Assembly: GCA_041658605.1 (NCBI GenBank) | Contig: JBAZZU010000010.1 | Coordinates: 1-64,000, forward strand | Reading direction: 5' to 3' | From: JBAZWE01 sp041658605 | Lineage (GTDB): Bacteria > Actinomycetota > Thermoleophilia > BMS3ABIN01 | Length of the DNA stretch: 64,000 nucleotides | In this document: positions 53,149 to 62,860 of the stretch, piece by piece | Layout of the letters: each line of letters opens with the position of its first letter | Position numbering within the stretch: the stretch's first letter is position 1 | The notes under the pieces: model-generated | Database searches by the model: none | Told to the model about the DNA's origin: nothing | The model's input: the letters and a program-made list of their open reading frames with translations, nothing else | Position numbers and translations under genes: made by a program

Positions 53149-54011
53149 TTCGCCTCTTCCAGGAGCGACAGAATGACTTCCTCGAGGCTTTGCCGTTTGA
53201 TGCTGATGCGGCTCACTCTCTCCTGGAGACCGTATTCCCCGAGCAGGCGGGGGAGCTCCTCTTCGTAGCTGTCGAGCTCCGCCTCCCGGTGCTCGCCATC
53301 GATTTCCATTGTCACGAGCGCCTTGCCTCGCCTTCTGATGGCCTCGGGCGTTTCGGAGACGAGGATCCTGCCGCCGAGAATGACCGCTACATGGTCGCAG
53401 CGGAGCGCTTCGTCCATCTGGTTCGTGCTCAGGAAGATAGTGCGGCCCCTGTCGCAGAGTTCCGCGAAATGCTGCCAGAAATTCTGTCGCAGGACAGGGT
53501 CAACCCCCGCGGTGGGTTCATCGAGGACCAGCAGTTCGGGGTCATGCATCAGGGCGCATGCCAGCGAGGCTCTTTGACGCATGCCTCCGGAGAAAGTGTG
53601 GAGCGGGTCGTCACGGCGGTCCCAGAGCTGTACGAATTCCAGTGTTTCGCGGATCCGTTCGCCGATATCCGGCGGCCTGAACGCACCACCAAAAAAACGC
53701 AGGTTTTCAATCGGGCTGAGGTCGTCGTAGAGCGAAGGTGTCTGGGGCATATACCCGAGGTCTTTTCTGACGGCATGGCGTTCGCGAATCGCGTCTCGTC
53801 CAAGGACCCTGACACGGCCACGGTCGGGTTTAAGCAGACCGCAGATAGCCTTGATGAGCGTTGTTTTTCCAGAACCGTTTGGACCTACCAGCCCGTATAT
53901 CTGCCCCCTGCCAGTGGTGAGGGAGGCGCCGTCGAGCGCCGTGATGGCTCCGTATCGTTTACCCAGGTTCTCGATTTCTATGGCGGACGCGTGTTCGGGA
54001 ATGGAAGACAT
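53145..54011 (-). CDS. ABC-2 transporter ATP-binding protein
   Basis: A 288-aa ABC ATPase: Walker A GPNGSGKTTLIKA, Q-loop YMPQTP, signature FSGGMRQR, Walker B LLVLDEPTAGVDP, plus a C-terminal extension as in DrrA-like exporters. Start overlaps the upstream small gene stop as TGATG. Confidence 0.92.
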   Translation of the reverse strand: MSSIPEHASAIEIENLGKRYGAITALDGASLTTGRGQIYGLVGPNGSGKTTLIKAICGLLKPDRGRVRVLGRDAIRERHAVRKDLGYMPQTPSLYDDLSPIENLRFFGGAFRPPDIGERIRETLEFVQLWDRRDDPLHTFSGGMRQRASLACALMHDPELLVLDEPTAGVDPVLRQNFWQHFAELCDRGRTIFLSTNQMDEALRCDHVAVILGGRILVSETPEAIRRRGKALVTMEIDGEHREAELDSYEEELPRLLGEYGLQERVSRISIKRQSLEEVILSLLEEAK

Positions 54012-54238
54012 CAGGCTTCCTGTAACGCGTACTTGGCCGTGAACTGGTCAGCATCCATGTTTTCCCAATCTTCCTTGATAAGAAGGTCCAGGTAATCTTC
54101 GCTGGTTTTTTCCAGTCCGCGCGGGCAGTACACATATTTGAGCGTACGACCCTCGCCGTCAGAAATCTCGACCACCCTGTCGTTTTTCCCGGCGGGTAGC
54201 ACCTTCAGAAGATATCTGGCTTTTGCTGGTTCAGTCAT
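54011..54238 (-). CDS. small protein of unknown function upstream of the ABC exporter
   Basis: A 75-aa soluble protein: YLLKVLPAGKNDRVVEISDGEGRTLKYVYCPRGL then an acidic helical end. No family recognised. Linked to the ABC ATPase gene by TGATG and 64 bases after cca. Start ATG 54238 or GTG 54247. Confidence 0.65.
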   Translation of the reverse strand: MTEPAKARYLLKVLPAGKNDRVVEISDGEGRTLKYVYCPRGLEKTSEDYLDLLIKEDWENMDADQFTAKYALQEA

Positions 54239-54302
54239 GCCGCTCACAATCCTGACTTGTTCGGGGCTGTGCCGGCCCCCCGGTTCGTCTGGCAGCTGGT
54301 AC

Positions 54303-55733
54303 TCATTTTTCCAGGTCTCCCTCCAGCTTTATTCGTGCCGCCAGCTCAAGCGCCTCCCGGCGCGAGCTGATATTTCCAAGCGTCTGTTCCTCGAGTATCC
54401 GCGCCAGGAGCAGACCGACCAGCGGACCGGGATCCAGGGCCAGTTCCTGCATCAGCTCATCCCCGCGGACCAGCTTTGGCAGGGCTTCCGCCTCCTCGAC
54501 CGCGAAGCTCTCTGCCATCATTTCACTGGCGAGCCGGAGGTGTTTTTCAATGGCCGCATCCATCGTCTTCGGCCCCCTGACCGAAAGCTGGTCGGATACT
54601 GACAGCATTATCGCTTCCGGCGTATAGGGTTCGGTGGCCCGGAAGTAACGCAGACGCGCCCGCCTGCTCGGAGGAAAGTCATGTTTGAGACCCTCAAAGC
54701 GCATATGGTTCGCAACCAGGAGAGTAATCGCTTTTGCCGTCTCGGCGCTGGCGCGCATGCGCGCGAGGGTTTCGGATACCATCTCCGCGCCGATACGGTC
54801 GTGCTCGAAAAAGCGGAAGTCGCCGGAATCATCGGTGAACCGGCAACCTGGTTTGGCGACATCGTGCATTATCGCGGAATAGCTCATGACAAAGCGCCAG
54901 CTGGCGTCGCCGGCGATCCGCTGGTTGCTCCGCTCAACGATTTTTTCCGCCTGCCCGGGGAAAAGGACAGAGGGGTCTTCAATTATGCCGTCGAGGGCTT
55001 CGGTGGCCGCAAGGACATGGTTATAGACGTCGAGGTGGTGATAATCGTTCTGAGCGACGCCCTTCAGCGCATATATTTCAGGAAGCAGGACCTCCAGCAG
55101 TCCCAGCTCGTCCATGCGGCGGATGGCCCTCGCGGCTCCCGGAGCTTCGAGCAGGCGGCTCAGCTCGGCCCAGACACGCTCGACCGCGGGCCTGGTGGCC
55201 AGCACCGATTTTGATCGGATGAGCGACTTCAGTTGCCCGGAAATCCTGAGATCCAGCTCTTTCTCAAGGCGTAAAGCCCGTAAAAGCCTTAGAGGGTCGT
55301 GGTCGAAGATGGCATCGTCGAGGGGAACGAGAAGGCGGGCCTCCAGGTCTGCGAGCCCGCCCAGGGGATCGGTTATTTCGCCATCGGCGAGTCTGGCGGC
55401 GATGGCATTCACGGTAAAGTCGCGCTGGCTTAAGTCATCCTCGATGCCGGCGCCGCGAAGGGAGGCGAAGTCGTAAGTATTGCGGCGATCGCCGGTAATC
55501 ACGCGGCAGCTCTGAAACTCCTCGGACAGCTGGAAGTAACTTCCTCCGATCCTGTCGGCGAAGCGCCGCGCCGTTTCTTCGGGAGGACCGTCCGTGACCA
55601 GGTCGATATCGCCGGACTCTCTTTCGAGCAGCAGGTCGCGTACGGTGCCACCGACGAGCCAGGTCCTGACCCCGGAATCCGCGAGGAAATCCCGGGCCGC
55701 GGAGATCGCCGCTGTCGCAGGATCTATTCTTAT
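54303..55733 (-). CDS. cca: CCA-adding enzyme / poly(A) polymerase family
   Basis: Adds or repairs the CCA end of tRNAs (or adds poly(A)). The 476-aa reading includes the nucleotidyltransferase core with WLVGGTVRDLLL and the metal-binding GDIDLVT, then SQRDFTVNAIA, and an HD domain (YSAIMHDVAKPG). The first ATG, GTG or TTG in frame is GTG at 55502, which would remove this core. I place the start at ATA 55733: AAGAAGG lies eight bases upstream and the codon overlaps the alr stop (ATAA). CTG 55772 is the alternative. Confidence 0.85.
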   Translation of the reverse strand: MRIDPATAAISAARDFLADSGVRTWLVGGTVRDLLLERESGDIDLVTDGPPEETARRFADRIGGSYFQLSEEFQSCRVITGDRRNTYDFASLRGAGIEDDLSQRDFTVNAIAARLADGEITDPLGGLADLEARLLVPLDDAIFDHDPLRLLRALRLEKELDLRISGQLKSLIRSKSVLATRPAVERVWAELSRLLEAPGAARAIRRMDELGLLEVLLPEIYALKGVAQNDYHHLDVYNHVLAATEALDGIIEDPSVLFPGQAEKIVERSNQRIAGDASWRFVMSYSAIMHDVAKPGCRFTDDSGDFRFFEHDRIGAEMVSETLARMRASAETAKAITLLVANHMRFEGLKHDFPPSRRARLRYFRATEPYTPEAIMLSVSDQLSVRGPKTMDAAIEKHLRLASEMMAESFAVEEAEALPKLVRGDELMQELALDPGPLVGLLLARILEEQTLGNISSRREALELAARIKLEGDLEK

Positions 55734-56839
55734 TCCGTATACCTTCTTTCCACCCTGGAAGATATATTGCAGGTGATCTCATAGTTGATCGTGTCCAGCA
55801 TGAGCGCCATCTCTTCGGCGGTTATGGCGTCGTCACCCTGTGTTCCTATAAGCAGGACTTCCGCCCCTGCCTGTACTTCCGGCTCGGGGCCCAGGTCGAC
55901 CGTGATCTGATCCATGGAGACCCTGCCGACGATGCGGTACGAGCCGCCGTTGATGAGGACGCGCCCGCGGTTTGACAGCCGCCGGCTGAAGCCGTCGCCG
56001 TAGCCTATGGGGACAACGCCGATCGTTGTCGCCGCCGGGGCGGACCAGGTCCGGCCGTAGCCGACCGCGTCGCCTTCGATCAGGGGCTTGATGTCTGCCA
56101 GGTAGGAGCTGAGGGCAAGAGCGGGCCGCAGGCCGTCCGTGGCAGCGTCTCCCTGGAAGGGCGAGAGCCCGTAAATGGCGATGCCGCACCTGACCATGTC
56201 AAAATGAGATTCCGGATAGCGCAGTGTCGCCGCGCTGTTGGCGCAATGGTAGCTGGCTTTGGTGCCGGTGCGCAGGACCACCTGCGTGGCTTCTTCAAAA
56301 ACGCCCAGCTGATAGCTGAGGAAATCTTCATCGTCCTCGTCCGCGGTGGAAAAATGGGTCATCAGTCCGACGAGCTTCACTGCGGGCTCGGACTCGATCA
56401 AATCAAGAAGGTCGGGGAGCTGGCGGGGATAGACACCGAGCCTGCGCATACCAGTGTCGAGCTTGACGTGTACGGCGAGCGGGTTGTCCTTGTCGTAATT
56501 CAGATGAACGAGGGTCTTGAGAAACGCCGGGGTCCAGAGGATGATCTCTGCGTCGCAGTCGATGGCCGTCTGTGCTTCAGCCCCGGTAAGCGGGCCGAGG
56601 ATCACGATCGGGCAGGTTAGCCCTGCGCTCCTGAGCTCCACCGCCTCGGCGGCAGTCGCAACGCCCAGGGTGGTCGCACCCGCTTCGACGCTGGCCCTGG
56701 CCACTTCCAGGGCGCCGTGACCATAGCCGTTGGCCTTGACTACGGCCATCAGCGAACAGCCCCGGGAAAGCCGCTGACGCAGGGCATTCACGTTGTGGCG
56801 CACACATTCGAGGTCGATCGTGGCCAGCGCTCGGCGCAC
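55730..56839 (-). CDS. alr: alanine racemase
   Basis: PLP enzyme making D-alanine for peptidoglycan. The 369-aa protein has Lys35 in VVKANGYGHG and the catalytic Tyr in AVGYGRTW, plus GVVPIGYGDGF and RVSMDQITVD. GTG start with GGGAG at seven bases, three bases after the CBS gene. Confidence 0.97.
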   Translation of the reverse strand: MRRALATIDLECVRHNVNALRQRLSRGCSLMAVVKANGYGHGALEVARASVEAGATTLGVATAAEAVELRSAGLTCPIVILGPLTGAEAQTAIDCDAEIILWTPAFLKTLVHLNYDKDNPLAVHVKLDTGMRRLGVYPRQLPDLLDLIESEPAVKLVGLMTHFSTADEDDEDFLSYQLGVFEEATQVVLRTGTKASYHCANSAATLRYPESHFDMVRCGIAIYGLSPFQGDAATDGLRPALALSSYLADIKPLIEGDAVGYGRTWSAPAATTIGVVPIGYGDGFSRRLSNRGRVLINGGSYRIVGRVSMDQITVDLGPEPEVQAGAEVLLIGTQGDDAITAEEMALMLDTINYEITCNISSRVERRYTE

Positions 56840-56842
56840 AGT

Positions 56843-57301
56843 TTAACTCCCGGAGAAGGCCCGAACCAGGTCGGCCCGCGTGATTATCCCCACCAGAACG
56901 TCTCCGTCCAGCACGGGCAGGCGGTTGACCTTGTCGTCGGTCATGATGGTGGCGACTTCGTGGGCCGGGGTATCCTTCTGCACCGTGATCACATCGGTGA
57001 TCATGATATCCGCGACCGCGGTCGCCGCCGCCTTGCGAACCCGCTCTTCAAACTTTTTCGTGCTTTCCAGGAAGATGACGCTGTCGAGGAACTGGACGTA
57101 GTGTGGGAAATGGATGTCGGCATCCAGTGATACCAGGTCTCCCTCGGAGACGATTCCGACGACCTGGTTCTTGTCGTCGACAACTGGCGCACCGCTTATC
57201 CTGTGTTTCGATAGCAGCCTGGCCAGGTCTTCCACCGTGGTATCCTCGTTCACGGTCACTACGTTTTTTTTCATGATGTCGGCGGCGGTTAGATCTTTCA
57301 A
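56843..57301 (-). CDS. CBS-domain pair protein
   Basis: A 152-aa protein made of two CBS motifs (about residues 7-65 and 95-150): VNEDTTVEDLARLL, GAPVVDDKNQVVGIVSEGDL, and NRLPVLDGDVLVGIITRADLVR. A 30-residue segment between them (FPHYVQFLDSVIFLESTKKF) is of a kind seen in many such proteins. Probably a nucleotide sensor. TTG start with GGAAAGGA upstream. Confidence 0.85.
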   Translation of the reverse strand: MKDLTAADIMKKNVVTVNEDTTVEDLARLLSKHRISGAPVVDDKNQVVGIVSEGDLVSLDADIHFPHYVQFLDSVIFLESTKKFEERVRKAAATAVADIMITDVITVQKDTPAHEVATIMTDDKVNRLPVLDGDVLVGIITRADLVRAFSGS

Positions 57302-57316
57302 GGCCGGTCCTTTCCG

Positions 57317-58918
57317 TTAACCGTGGGAATGGTCTTCGTGTTCCTCTTCGCTTAAGCTGGCGAATGCCAGCGGCAGATATTCTATCAGGTCTGATGCTAT
57401 CAGGTTGTCCTTTCCGAGGTCATCAGCCGCGATGTCGGCGGCCAGACCATGCAGGAAGGCCCCGGCGCCGGCTGCGATGAGCGGGTCGAGCCCCTTGGCC
57501 ACAAGCGCGGCGATAACACCCGTGAGTACATCTCCAGAGCCGGCCGTGGCCAGTCCCGGATTGCCAGTGGGGTTCAGCAGGGTTGTCTCCCCGTCCGTGA
57601 TTATCGTCGACGAACCCTTGAGGACGACGACGGCGCCCGTTTTTCTGGCGGTGGCCCTGGCGTGTCCGAGCCGGGCAGCGGTCACTTCGCCTGTCGGCAG
57701 GTCGAGCATGCTCGCCAGTTCGCCGGCATGCGGCGTAAGCACCGTTGCCGGCTGGCGTTTCTTCAGGGTGCCTGCCTTGCCCGCGAAGGCGTTAAGGCCG
57801 TCGGCATCGAGAACCACCGGCTTCCCGCAGGCCGCCATGAATTTCACTGTCAGGGAGGAGCTGCCTGGGTCCCTGCCCAGGCCAGGACCCAGTGCGATGC
57901 AATCGACCGACTCCGAGGCGTCAAGGAGATTTTCCAGCCCCGTCGCGGCCAGGTGTCCCGTGCCGTTGTCCGCGAGCGGCAGGGTCATGACTTCAAGAAG
58001 TTTTGTTTCGAAAACGCGGTTCAGGCTTGCGGGGACAGCCGCGGTCACAACGCCAGCGCCTGCCCTGAGAGCCGCCTCCGCGGCCATGCACGCGGCGCCG
58101 GTCAGCCCCGTGGAGCCGCCGGCGACAAGGACTCGGCCGACGCTGAACTTGTGGTCATAATCCATTTTTGGCGGGATGATCGCGGCCAGTACATCCGGAT
58201 CGATCAGGAAATGGTCAGCCGGGACCGAGCAGCTTTCGGGAATACCGATATCAGCGAGTGTCAGATCGCCCGTATAGTAGCTGCCGGGCGCCACGAAATG
58301 GCCTACCTTGGGGACGTGGAAGGTCACCGTTGCGGTTGCTGGCAGCGTTGTCGCAGCCGCCGCGCCAGTCGAGGCATCAACTCCCGAAGCGATGTCGACA
58401 GCGATAACGGGGAGGCCGAGGTTCTCCGACGCGGAGCGGGCGATTTTAATAAAATCGGCGGCTTTGCCGCGGGGCTCATCGGAAAAACCCGTGCCGAAAA
58501 TCGCGTCGACAATGATGCAGTCCGTGGAAAGTGCGCGCTTGAGGGCCGCGGCCGTGGGAGCATGCATGACCTCGATTCCCATCTTCCCGAGAATCCTGAG
58601 GTTTACCAGTGCATCGCCCCGATATTCACTCCGGGCAGCGACGGCAAGGACCTGCACATCGGCCCCGGCCTCGATCAGGTGACGCGCGGCCACAAACCCG
58701 TCGCCGCCGTTGTTCCCCTTGCCGGCGAGTACCACAAAACAATGATGTTCACAAAAATGTTCAAGCAGGTGCTCGGCCACAGCCATGCCGGCCCGTTCCA
58801 TCAGAACGGTACCCGGCATTCCCAGTCCCCGGATCGCGGCCGCGTCCGTGCGGCGCATCTGAGCCGACGTATATACGGGAAGAAAATGAGACGCGATTAC
58901 TTCGTTAAGTTCAGCCAC
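57317..58918 (-). CDS. nnrDE: bifunctional NAD(P)H-hydrate epimerase/dehydratase
   Basis: Repairs hydrated NAD(P)H. The 533-aa fusion has an N-terminal YjeF_N epimerase (LAGKGNNGGDGFVAAR, VDIASGVDASTG) and a C-terminal ribokinase-like dehydratase (GVVTAAVP, LTPHAGELA, LATAGSGDVLTGVIAALVA). The end is His/Glu-rich (EEEHEDHSHG). GTG start with GGGGAGG at four bases. Confidence 0.95.
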   Translation of the reverse strand: MAELNEVIASHFLPVYTSAQMRRTDAAAIRGLGMPGTVLMERAGMAVAEHLLEHFCEHHCFVVLAGKGNNGGDGFVAARHLIEAGADVQVLAVAARSEYRGDALVNLRILGKMGIEVMHAPTAAALKRALSTDCIIVDAIFGTGFSDEPRGKAADFIKIARSASENLGLPVIAVDIASGVDASTGAAAATTLPATATVTFHVPKVGHFVAPGSYYTGDLTLADIGIPESCSVPADHFLIDPDVLAAIIPPKMDYDHKFSVGRVLVAGGSTGLTGAACMAAEAALRAGAGVVTAAVPASLNRVFETKLLEVMTLPLADNGTGHLAATGLENLLDASESVDCIALGPGLGRDPGSSSLTVKFMAACGKPVVLDADGLNAFAGKAGTLKKRQPATVLTPHAGELASMLDLPTGEVTAARLGHARATARKTGAVVVLKGSSTIITDGETTLLNPTGNPGLATAGSGDVLTGVIAALVAKGLDPLIAAGAGAFLHGLAADIAADDLGKDNLIASDLIEYLPLAFASLSEEEHEDHSHG

Positions 58919-58981
58919 TGGTCCTCCCCTGTTTGTGAAACTGCACTGATACGTAGAATCTGCACGGCCATGATACCGCCG

Positions 58982-59383
58982 TCAGGGTGTTTCTTCGGAA
59001 GCGGTCACGTTCGGCAATGCTGCCGTATCCGGCACACAGGCGACCGCCACGGATACCGAAACTGCTCCACAATGGCTCATTGATAACGACAGGGGGCCTG
59101 CGTCCAGCCGCTCGGCTGCTTTTTTCATCGAGCCGCTTACGCGTACTTCCGGCTTTCCCCCCGATCCGATCTCGATCTCACGCCAGGACAGTACGCCGGT
59201 GCCAAGCGCCTTGCCCACCGCCTCCTTGGCGGCGAACCTGGCCGCGAAGTGCTGCACGGGGTTCGGCCGCGACCGGCAATAGGCCGCCTCGCCCTGCGTG
59301 AAGACGCGCTCAACCAGTCCCGGATGCCTCTCGAGGGCACGGGCGAAGCGCTCGTTTTCGATTATGTCTATGCCTACCAGCAC
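58982..59383 (-). CDS. acpS: holo-ACP synthase
   Basis: Moves 4'-phosphopantetheine from CoA to acyl carrier protein. The 133-aa protein has GIDIIENERF and FAAKEAVGKALGTG, the magnesium- and CoA-site motifs. GTG start. Its substrate ACP is not encoded in the window despite the fab operon. Confidence 0.93.
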   Translation of the reverse strand: MLVGIDIIENERFARALERHPGLVERVFTQGEAAYCRSRPNPVQHFAARFAAKEAVGKALGTGVLSWREIEIGSGGKPEVRVSGSMKKAAERLDAGPLSLSMSHCGAVSVSVAVACVPDTAALPNVTASEETP

Positions 59384-59482
59384 GTCAGGAAGATATCAGC
59401 ACCTTTCAAACGCAATTATTCCATCGATGGGGAAGTAATTAAACCAGGCTGGCGCAATAGTGTCTCCCTGGCGGAAAAGTAT

Positions 59483-61312
59483 TTATTCGACAGTGACCGT
59501 TTTGGCGAGGTTGCGCGGCTGGTCCACGTTGCAGCCCTTCAGCCGGGCGATGTAGTAGGCAAGCAGCTGCAGGGGGACCACGGAGAGCAGGGGCGACAGC
59601 ATCTCTGAGCTTTTAGGGATGAACATGACGTCATCGCTGTAATGCGAGATATCGGTGTTGCCCTCGCTGGCGACGGCGATGACCGACGCCTGGCGGGCCC
59701 GGACCTCCTCCATGTTCGACACCACCTTGCTGAGAACGTGGCCGTCATTGGCGACCACGACGACCGGGGAGCCCTGCTCGAGCAGGGCGATGGGCCCGTG
59801 TTTCATCTCTCCGGCGGCATATGCTTCCGTGGGAATGTATGATATCTCCTTGAGCTTCAGGGCTCCTTCCAGGCAGACCGGCAGGCCGACACCACGGCCC
59901 AGGTAGAGGAAGAACGGCTGCTGGTAATAGCGCTCCGCTATTTCGCGGGCGCTGGATTCGGTCTTCAGATACTCCCGCATCAGTTCCGGGATAGAATCGA
60001 GTTCGGCTGAGATCGCGGCGATCTTTTTTGTCGAAAGGGTTTTCTTGACCTGTGCCAGGTAGAGGGCCAGCAGGTGGATCGCGGCGATCTGTGCGACATG
60101 GGTCTTGGTGGCCGCAACGCCGATCTCGAGGCCCGCCCGCGTGTAAAGGACTCCGTCCGCGTCGCGGGTCGCCTGGCTGCCCATGATGTTGGTGATGGCG
60201 AGGACTTTCGCGCCCAGCTTCCGGGCCTGGCGCATCGCCACCAGCGTGTCGGCGGTCTCACCTGACTGTGAGATGCCGACCACCAGGGTCGTCGGTGAGA
60301 GGACCGGATCGCGGTAGCGGAACTCGGAGGCGACATCAAGCTCGACAGCCACCCGCGCCCAGTTCTCCAGGACATAACGGCCCACCATGCCCGCGTGGTA
60401 TGAAGTTCCGCAGGCGACGATGTATATCTTGTCGATGCCGGCCAGCTCTTCCTCGGATATCTCAAGCTCCTCCAGCATGACACGGCCATCCTCTGTAAAG
60501 CGTCCGGCCAGAGTATCTGCCAGCGAGTCTGGCTGTTCGTATATCTCCTTGCGCATGAAAGTCTCGTAGCCGCCCTTCTCGGCGGCCTCGGCGTCCCAGT
60601 CCACCCGCGTGACCTCGCGGTCGAGCGGCCGCTTCTCCAGATCCATGACCTGCACGCCGTCAGGAGTCGCGACGAACAGTTCATCGTCATTGATGATCAT
60701 CACGTCGCGAGTCTCTGCAAGAAAGGCGGGAATGGCCGAGGCGATGAAGTTCTCTCCCTTGCCGATGCCGATCAGCAGCGGGCACTCCTTGCGTGCGCCG
60801 GCAATGAGGTCCGGATGGTCCGCATGAATGGCGCAGAAAGCATAATGTCCGTGTATCTCTCCGACGGTCAGGCGCACGGCCTCCAGCAGATCGCCATCAT
60901 AGTGCTTTTCGATGAGGTGTGAGATGACCTCAGCGTCGGTCTCCGAAGTGAACTTGTGGCCTTCCGCGGACAGCTCTTCGCGCAGCCTCTTGTAATTTTC
61001 GATGATGCCGTTCAGCACGATCGATATCCTTCCCGTGCAGTCACTGTGGGGATGGGCGTTGGCGGTTGAGGGGCGTCCGTGTGTCGCCCAGCGGGTATGG
61101 CCCAGCCCGAGCCGGGCCGCGGATTTACCGTTGCCGGCCAGCTCCTTCTCCAGGCTGTCGAGGTTCCCGACCGCGCGTATTATCTCGATGCGGCCGTCGT
61201 TCATCATGGAGACGCCGGCAGAGTCGTAGCCGCGGTATTCGAGTTTTCTCAAACCCTGGTAAAGGATATCCGTACAGGGCCTTGGCCCCACATAAGCTAT
61301 GATTCCACACAT
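59483..61312 (-). CDS. glmS: glucosamine-6-phosphate synthase
   Basis: Makes glucosamine 6-phosphate from fructose 6-phosphate and glutamine. The 609-aa protein has Cys2 as the glutaminase nucleophile, EYRGYDSAG, HTRWATHG, NGIIENY (with Leu before NG where His is common), and the SIS isomerase half (CGTSYHAG, SQSGETADT). No glmS ribozyme is visible in the 73-base gap before it. Confidence 0.97.
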   Translation of the reverse strand: MCGIIAYVGPRPCTDILYQGLRKLEYRGYDSAGVSMMNDGRIEIIRAVGNLDSLEKELAGNGKSAARLGLGHTRWATHGRPSTANAHPHSDCTGRISIVLNGIIENYKRLREELSAEGHKFTSETDAEVISHLIEKHYDGDLLEAVRLTVGEIHGHYAFCAIHADHPDLIAGARKECPLLIGIGKGENFIASAIPAFLAETRDVMIINDDELFVATPDGVQVMDLEKRPLDREVTRVDWDAEAAEKGGYETFMRKEIYEQPDSLADTLAGRFTEDGRVMLEELEISEEELAGIDKIYIVACGTSYHAGMVGRYVLENWARVAVELDVASEFRYRDPVLSPTTLVVGISQSGETADTLVAMRQARKLGAKVLAITNIMGSQATRDADGVLYTRAGLEIGVAATKTHVAQIAAIHLLALYLAQVKKTLSTKKIAAISAELDSIPELMREYLKTESSAREIAERYYQQPFFLYLGRGVGLPVCLEGALKLKEISYIPTEAYAAGEMKHGPIALLEQGSPVVVVANDGHVLSKVVSNMEEVRARQASVIAVASEGNTDISHYSDDVMFIPKSSEMLSPLLSVVPLQLLAYYIARLKGCNVDQPRNLAKTVTVE

Positions 61313-61385
61313 TTTAAGAAAGATGCTCCTGATTCAAGGTTTCACGTTCACGCATATGATAAGCCATACGCGGGGGGACAGGTAA

Positions 61386-62726
61386 TTATAGGCTGGTTGT
61401 GCCGAGGCAGCTTTCTACCTCGGAAACGATGCCGGCGCAGATCTCATCGCAAAGCTCCAGCGTCGCGGCCTCGACCATGACCCTGACGACGGGCTCGGTT
61501 CCCGAGGGACGAACCAGGACTCTGCCCTCGTCACCAAGGCGACTGGTTTCGGTTTCGACCTTTTCCCAGATCCCGGCCGCTTCCTTGAGGCCGGACATGT
61601 CAGCGACCCGCACATTGACGAGTCTCTGGGGCAGACGCTCCATGATTTTTGCCAGCCCGTTCAAAGGGATGCCGGTTTCCGTCATGGCCTGCAGTAACAG
61701 CAGCGCAGTAGCCAGGCCGTCGCCGGTCGTGCCGGTCTCCAGGTTGATCAGGTGCCCCGACTGCTCGCCGCCGAATCCGTAGCCGCCGGCAAGCATGTCC
61801 TCGAGGACATAACGGTCCCCCACTGCCGTGGTCCTGACCTCGATGCCAAGTTCGTTCATCGCCATATGGAATCCGAGGTTGGTCATGACAGTGGTGACTA
61901 TCGTGTTCTTGGGCAGCTTTCCCTTATCCTTGAGGAAGTTGCCGCAGATGGCCATGATAAAATCGCCATCGATCACGTTGCCGCTGGCGTCGATCGCGAT
62001 GACGCGGTCGCCGTCGCCGTCGAACGCGAGGCCGACATCGAAGCCGCCGGCCAGAACCTCGTCACGCAGTCCGTGTACGTGGGTGGAGCCGCAGCCGTCG
62101 TTGATATTGAAACCGTCAGGCCGGTCGGCGATCACCGTGGCGCGGGCGTTCAGCCTTTCAAAGGCCAGCGGTGCGCTCTCGTAGGTGGCGCCGTTGGCGC
62201 AGTCGATCAGGATACGCAGCCCGGAAAGATCGAGTTCGTTCCTGGCGAGCAGGTGATCCACATAGACCTCGTAAGCGTTCTTGAGATAACTCACGGCGCC
62301 GGGGTCGTCCGGCACGGGTGGATGTTCTTCGCCGGTCAGGTATCGCTCCATCTCGACTTCCTGCTCGTCGGTCAGCTTGAAGCCAGAGGCTCCGAAGAAC
62401 TTGATGCCGTTGTCCTGGTATGGGTTGTGGGAGGCGGAGATCACCGCGCCCGCATCCGCGTTCTGGTCTATCACAAGGCTGGCGACCGCGGGAGTCGGTA
62501 TTACGCCCGCCCGGATCGGCTCGCCGCCCGCCGAGCTGATGCCGGCGACGAGGGCAGCTTCGAGCATCGGACCGGAGACGCGGGTATCGCGTCCGATCAG
62601 AATGCGTGGTCTGGCAGCGGGAAGCACCGCCACGGCCGCCCGCCCGGCGGCAAGCGCCAAGTCAGCGGTGAGCATCTGGTTTGCTGCTCCCCTTATTCCA
62701 TCGGTACCAAAAAATTTACGGGACAA
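61386..62726 (-). CDS. glmM: phosphoglucosamine mutase
   Basis: Converts glucosamine 6-phosphate to glucosamine 1-phosphate. The 446-aa protein begins FFGTDGIRG, with the phosphoserine Ser99 in ISASHNPYQDNGIKFF, metal loop DGDGDR and GEQSGHLI. TTG start with GAAAGG at seven bases. It is upstream of glmS, so the two amino-sugar steps are adjacent. Confidence 0.97.
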   Translation of the reverse strand: MSRKFFGTDGIRGAANQMLTADLALAAGRAAVAVLPAARPRILIGRDTRVSGPMLEAALVAGISSAGGEPIRAGVIPTPAVASLVIDQNADAGAVISASHNPYQDNGIKFFGASGFKLTDEQEVEMERYLTGEEHPPVPDDPGAVSYLKNAYEVYVDHLLARNELDLSGLRILIDCANGATYESAPLAFERLNARATVIADRPDGFNINDGCGSTHVHGLRDEVLAGGFDVGLAFDGDGDRVIAIDASGNVIDGDFIMAICGNFLKDKGKLPKNTIVTTVMTNLGFHMAMNELGIEVRTTAVGDRYVLEDMLAGGYGFGGEQSGHLINLETGTTGDGLATALLLLQAMTETGIPLNGLAKIMERLPQRLVNVRVADMSGLKEAAGIWEKVETETSRLGDEGRVLVRPSGTEPVVRVMVEAATLELCDEICAGIVSEVESCLGTTSL

Positions 62727-62860
62727 AAAAACGCCTTTCTCATCAGATCAAACAGAAGATGGGGGATCGCCTTCAAATTCACAGACAACGATTATAACCG
62801 ATTCCACCGCCACCGGTAGGTGTTCATATAAAAGGCGGATATGCGGGCAGAGAGAGCGCT

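Noticed and set aside
57449..59083. A 544-codon open frame on the plus strand
   Set aside because: It lies antisense to nnrDE and acpS, has Arg/Gly-rich composition and no family motifs; a GC-rich shadow frame.
61313..61385. glmS ribozyme in the gap before glmS
   Set aside because: Only 73 bases between glmM and glmS and no ribozyme core was recognised.
61752..62819. A 355-codon plus-strand frame over glmM
   Set aside because: Antisense to a fully conserved glmM with all motifs; no recognisable domain.
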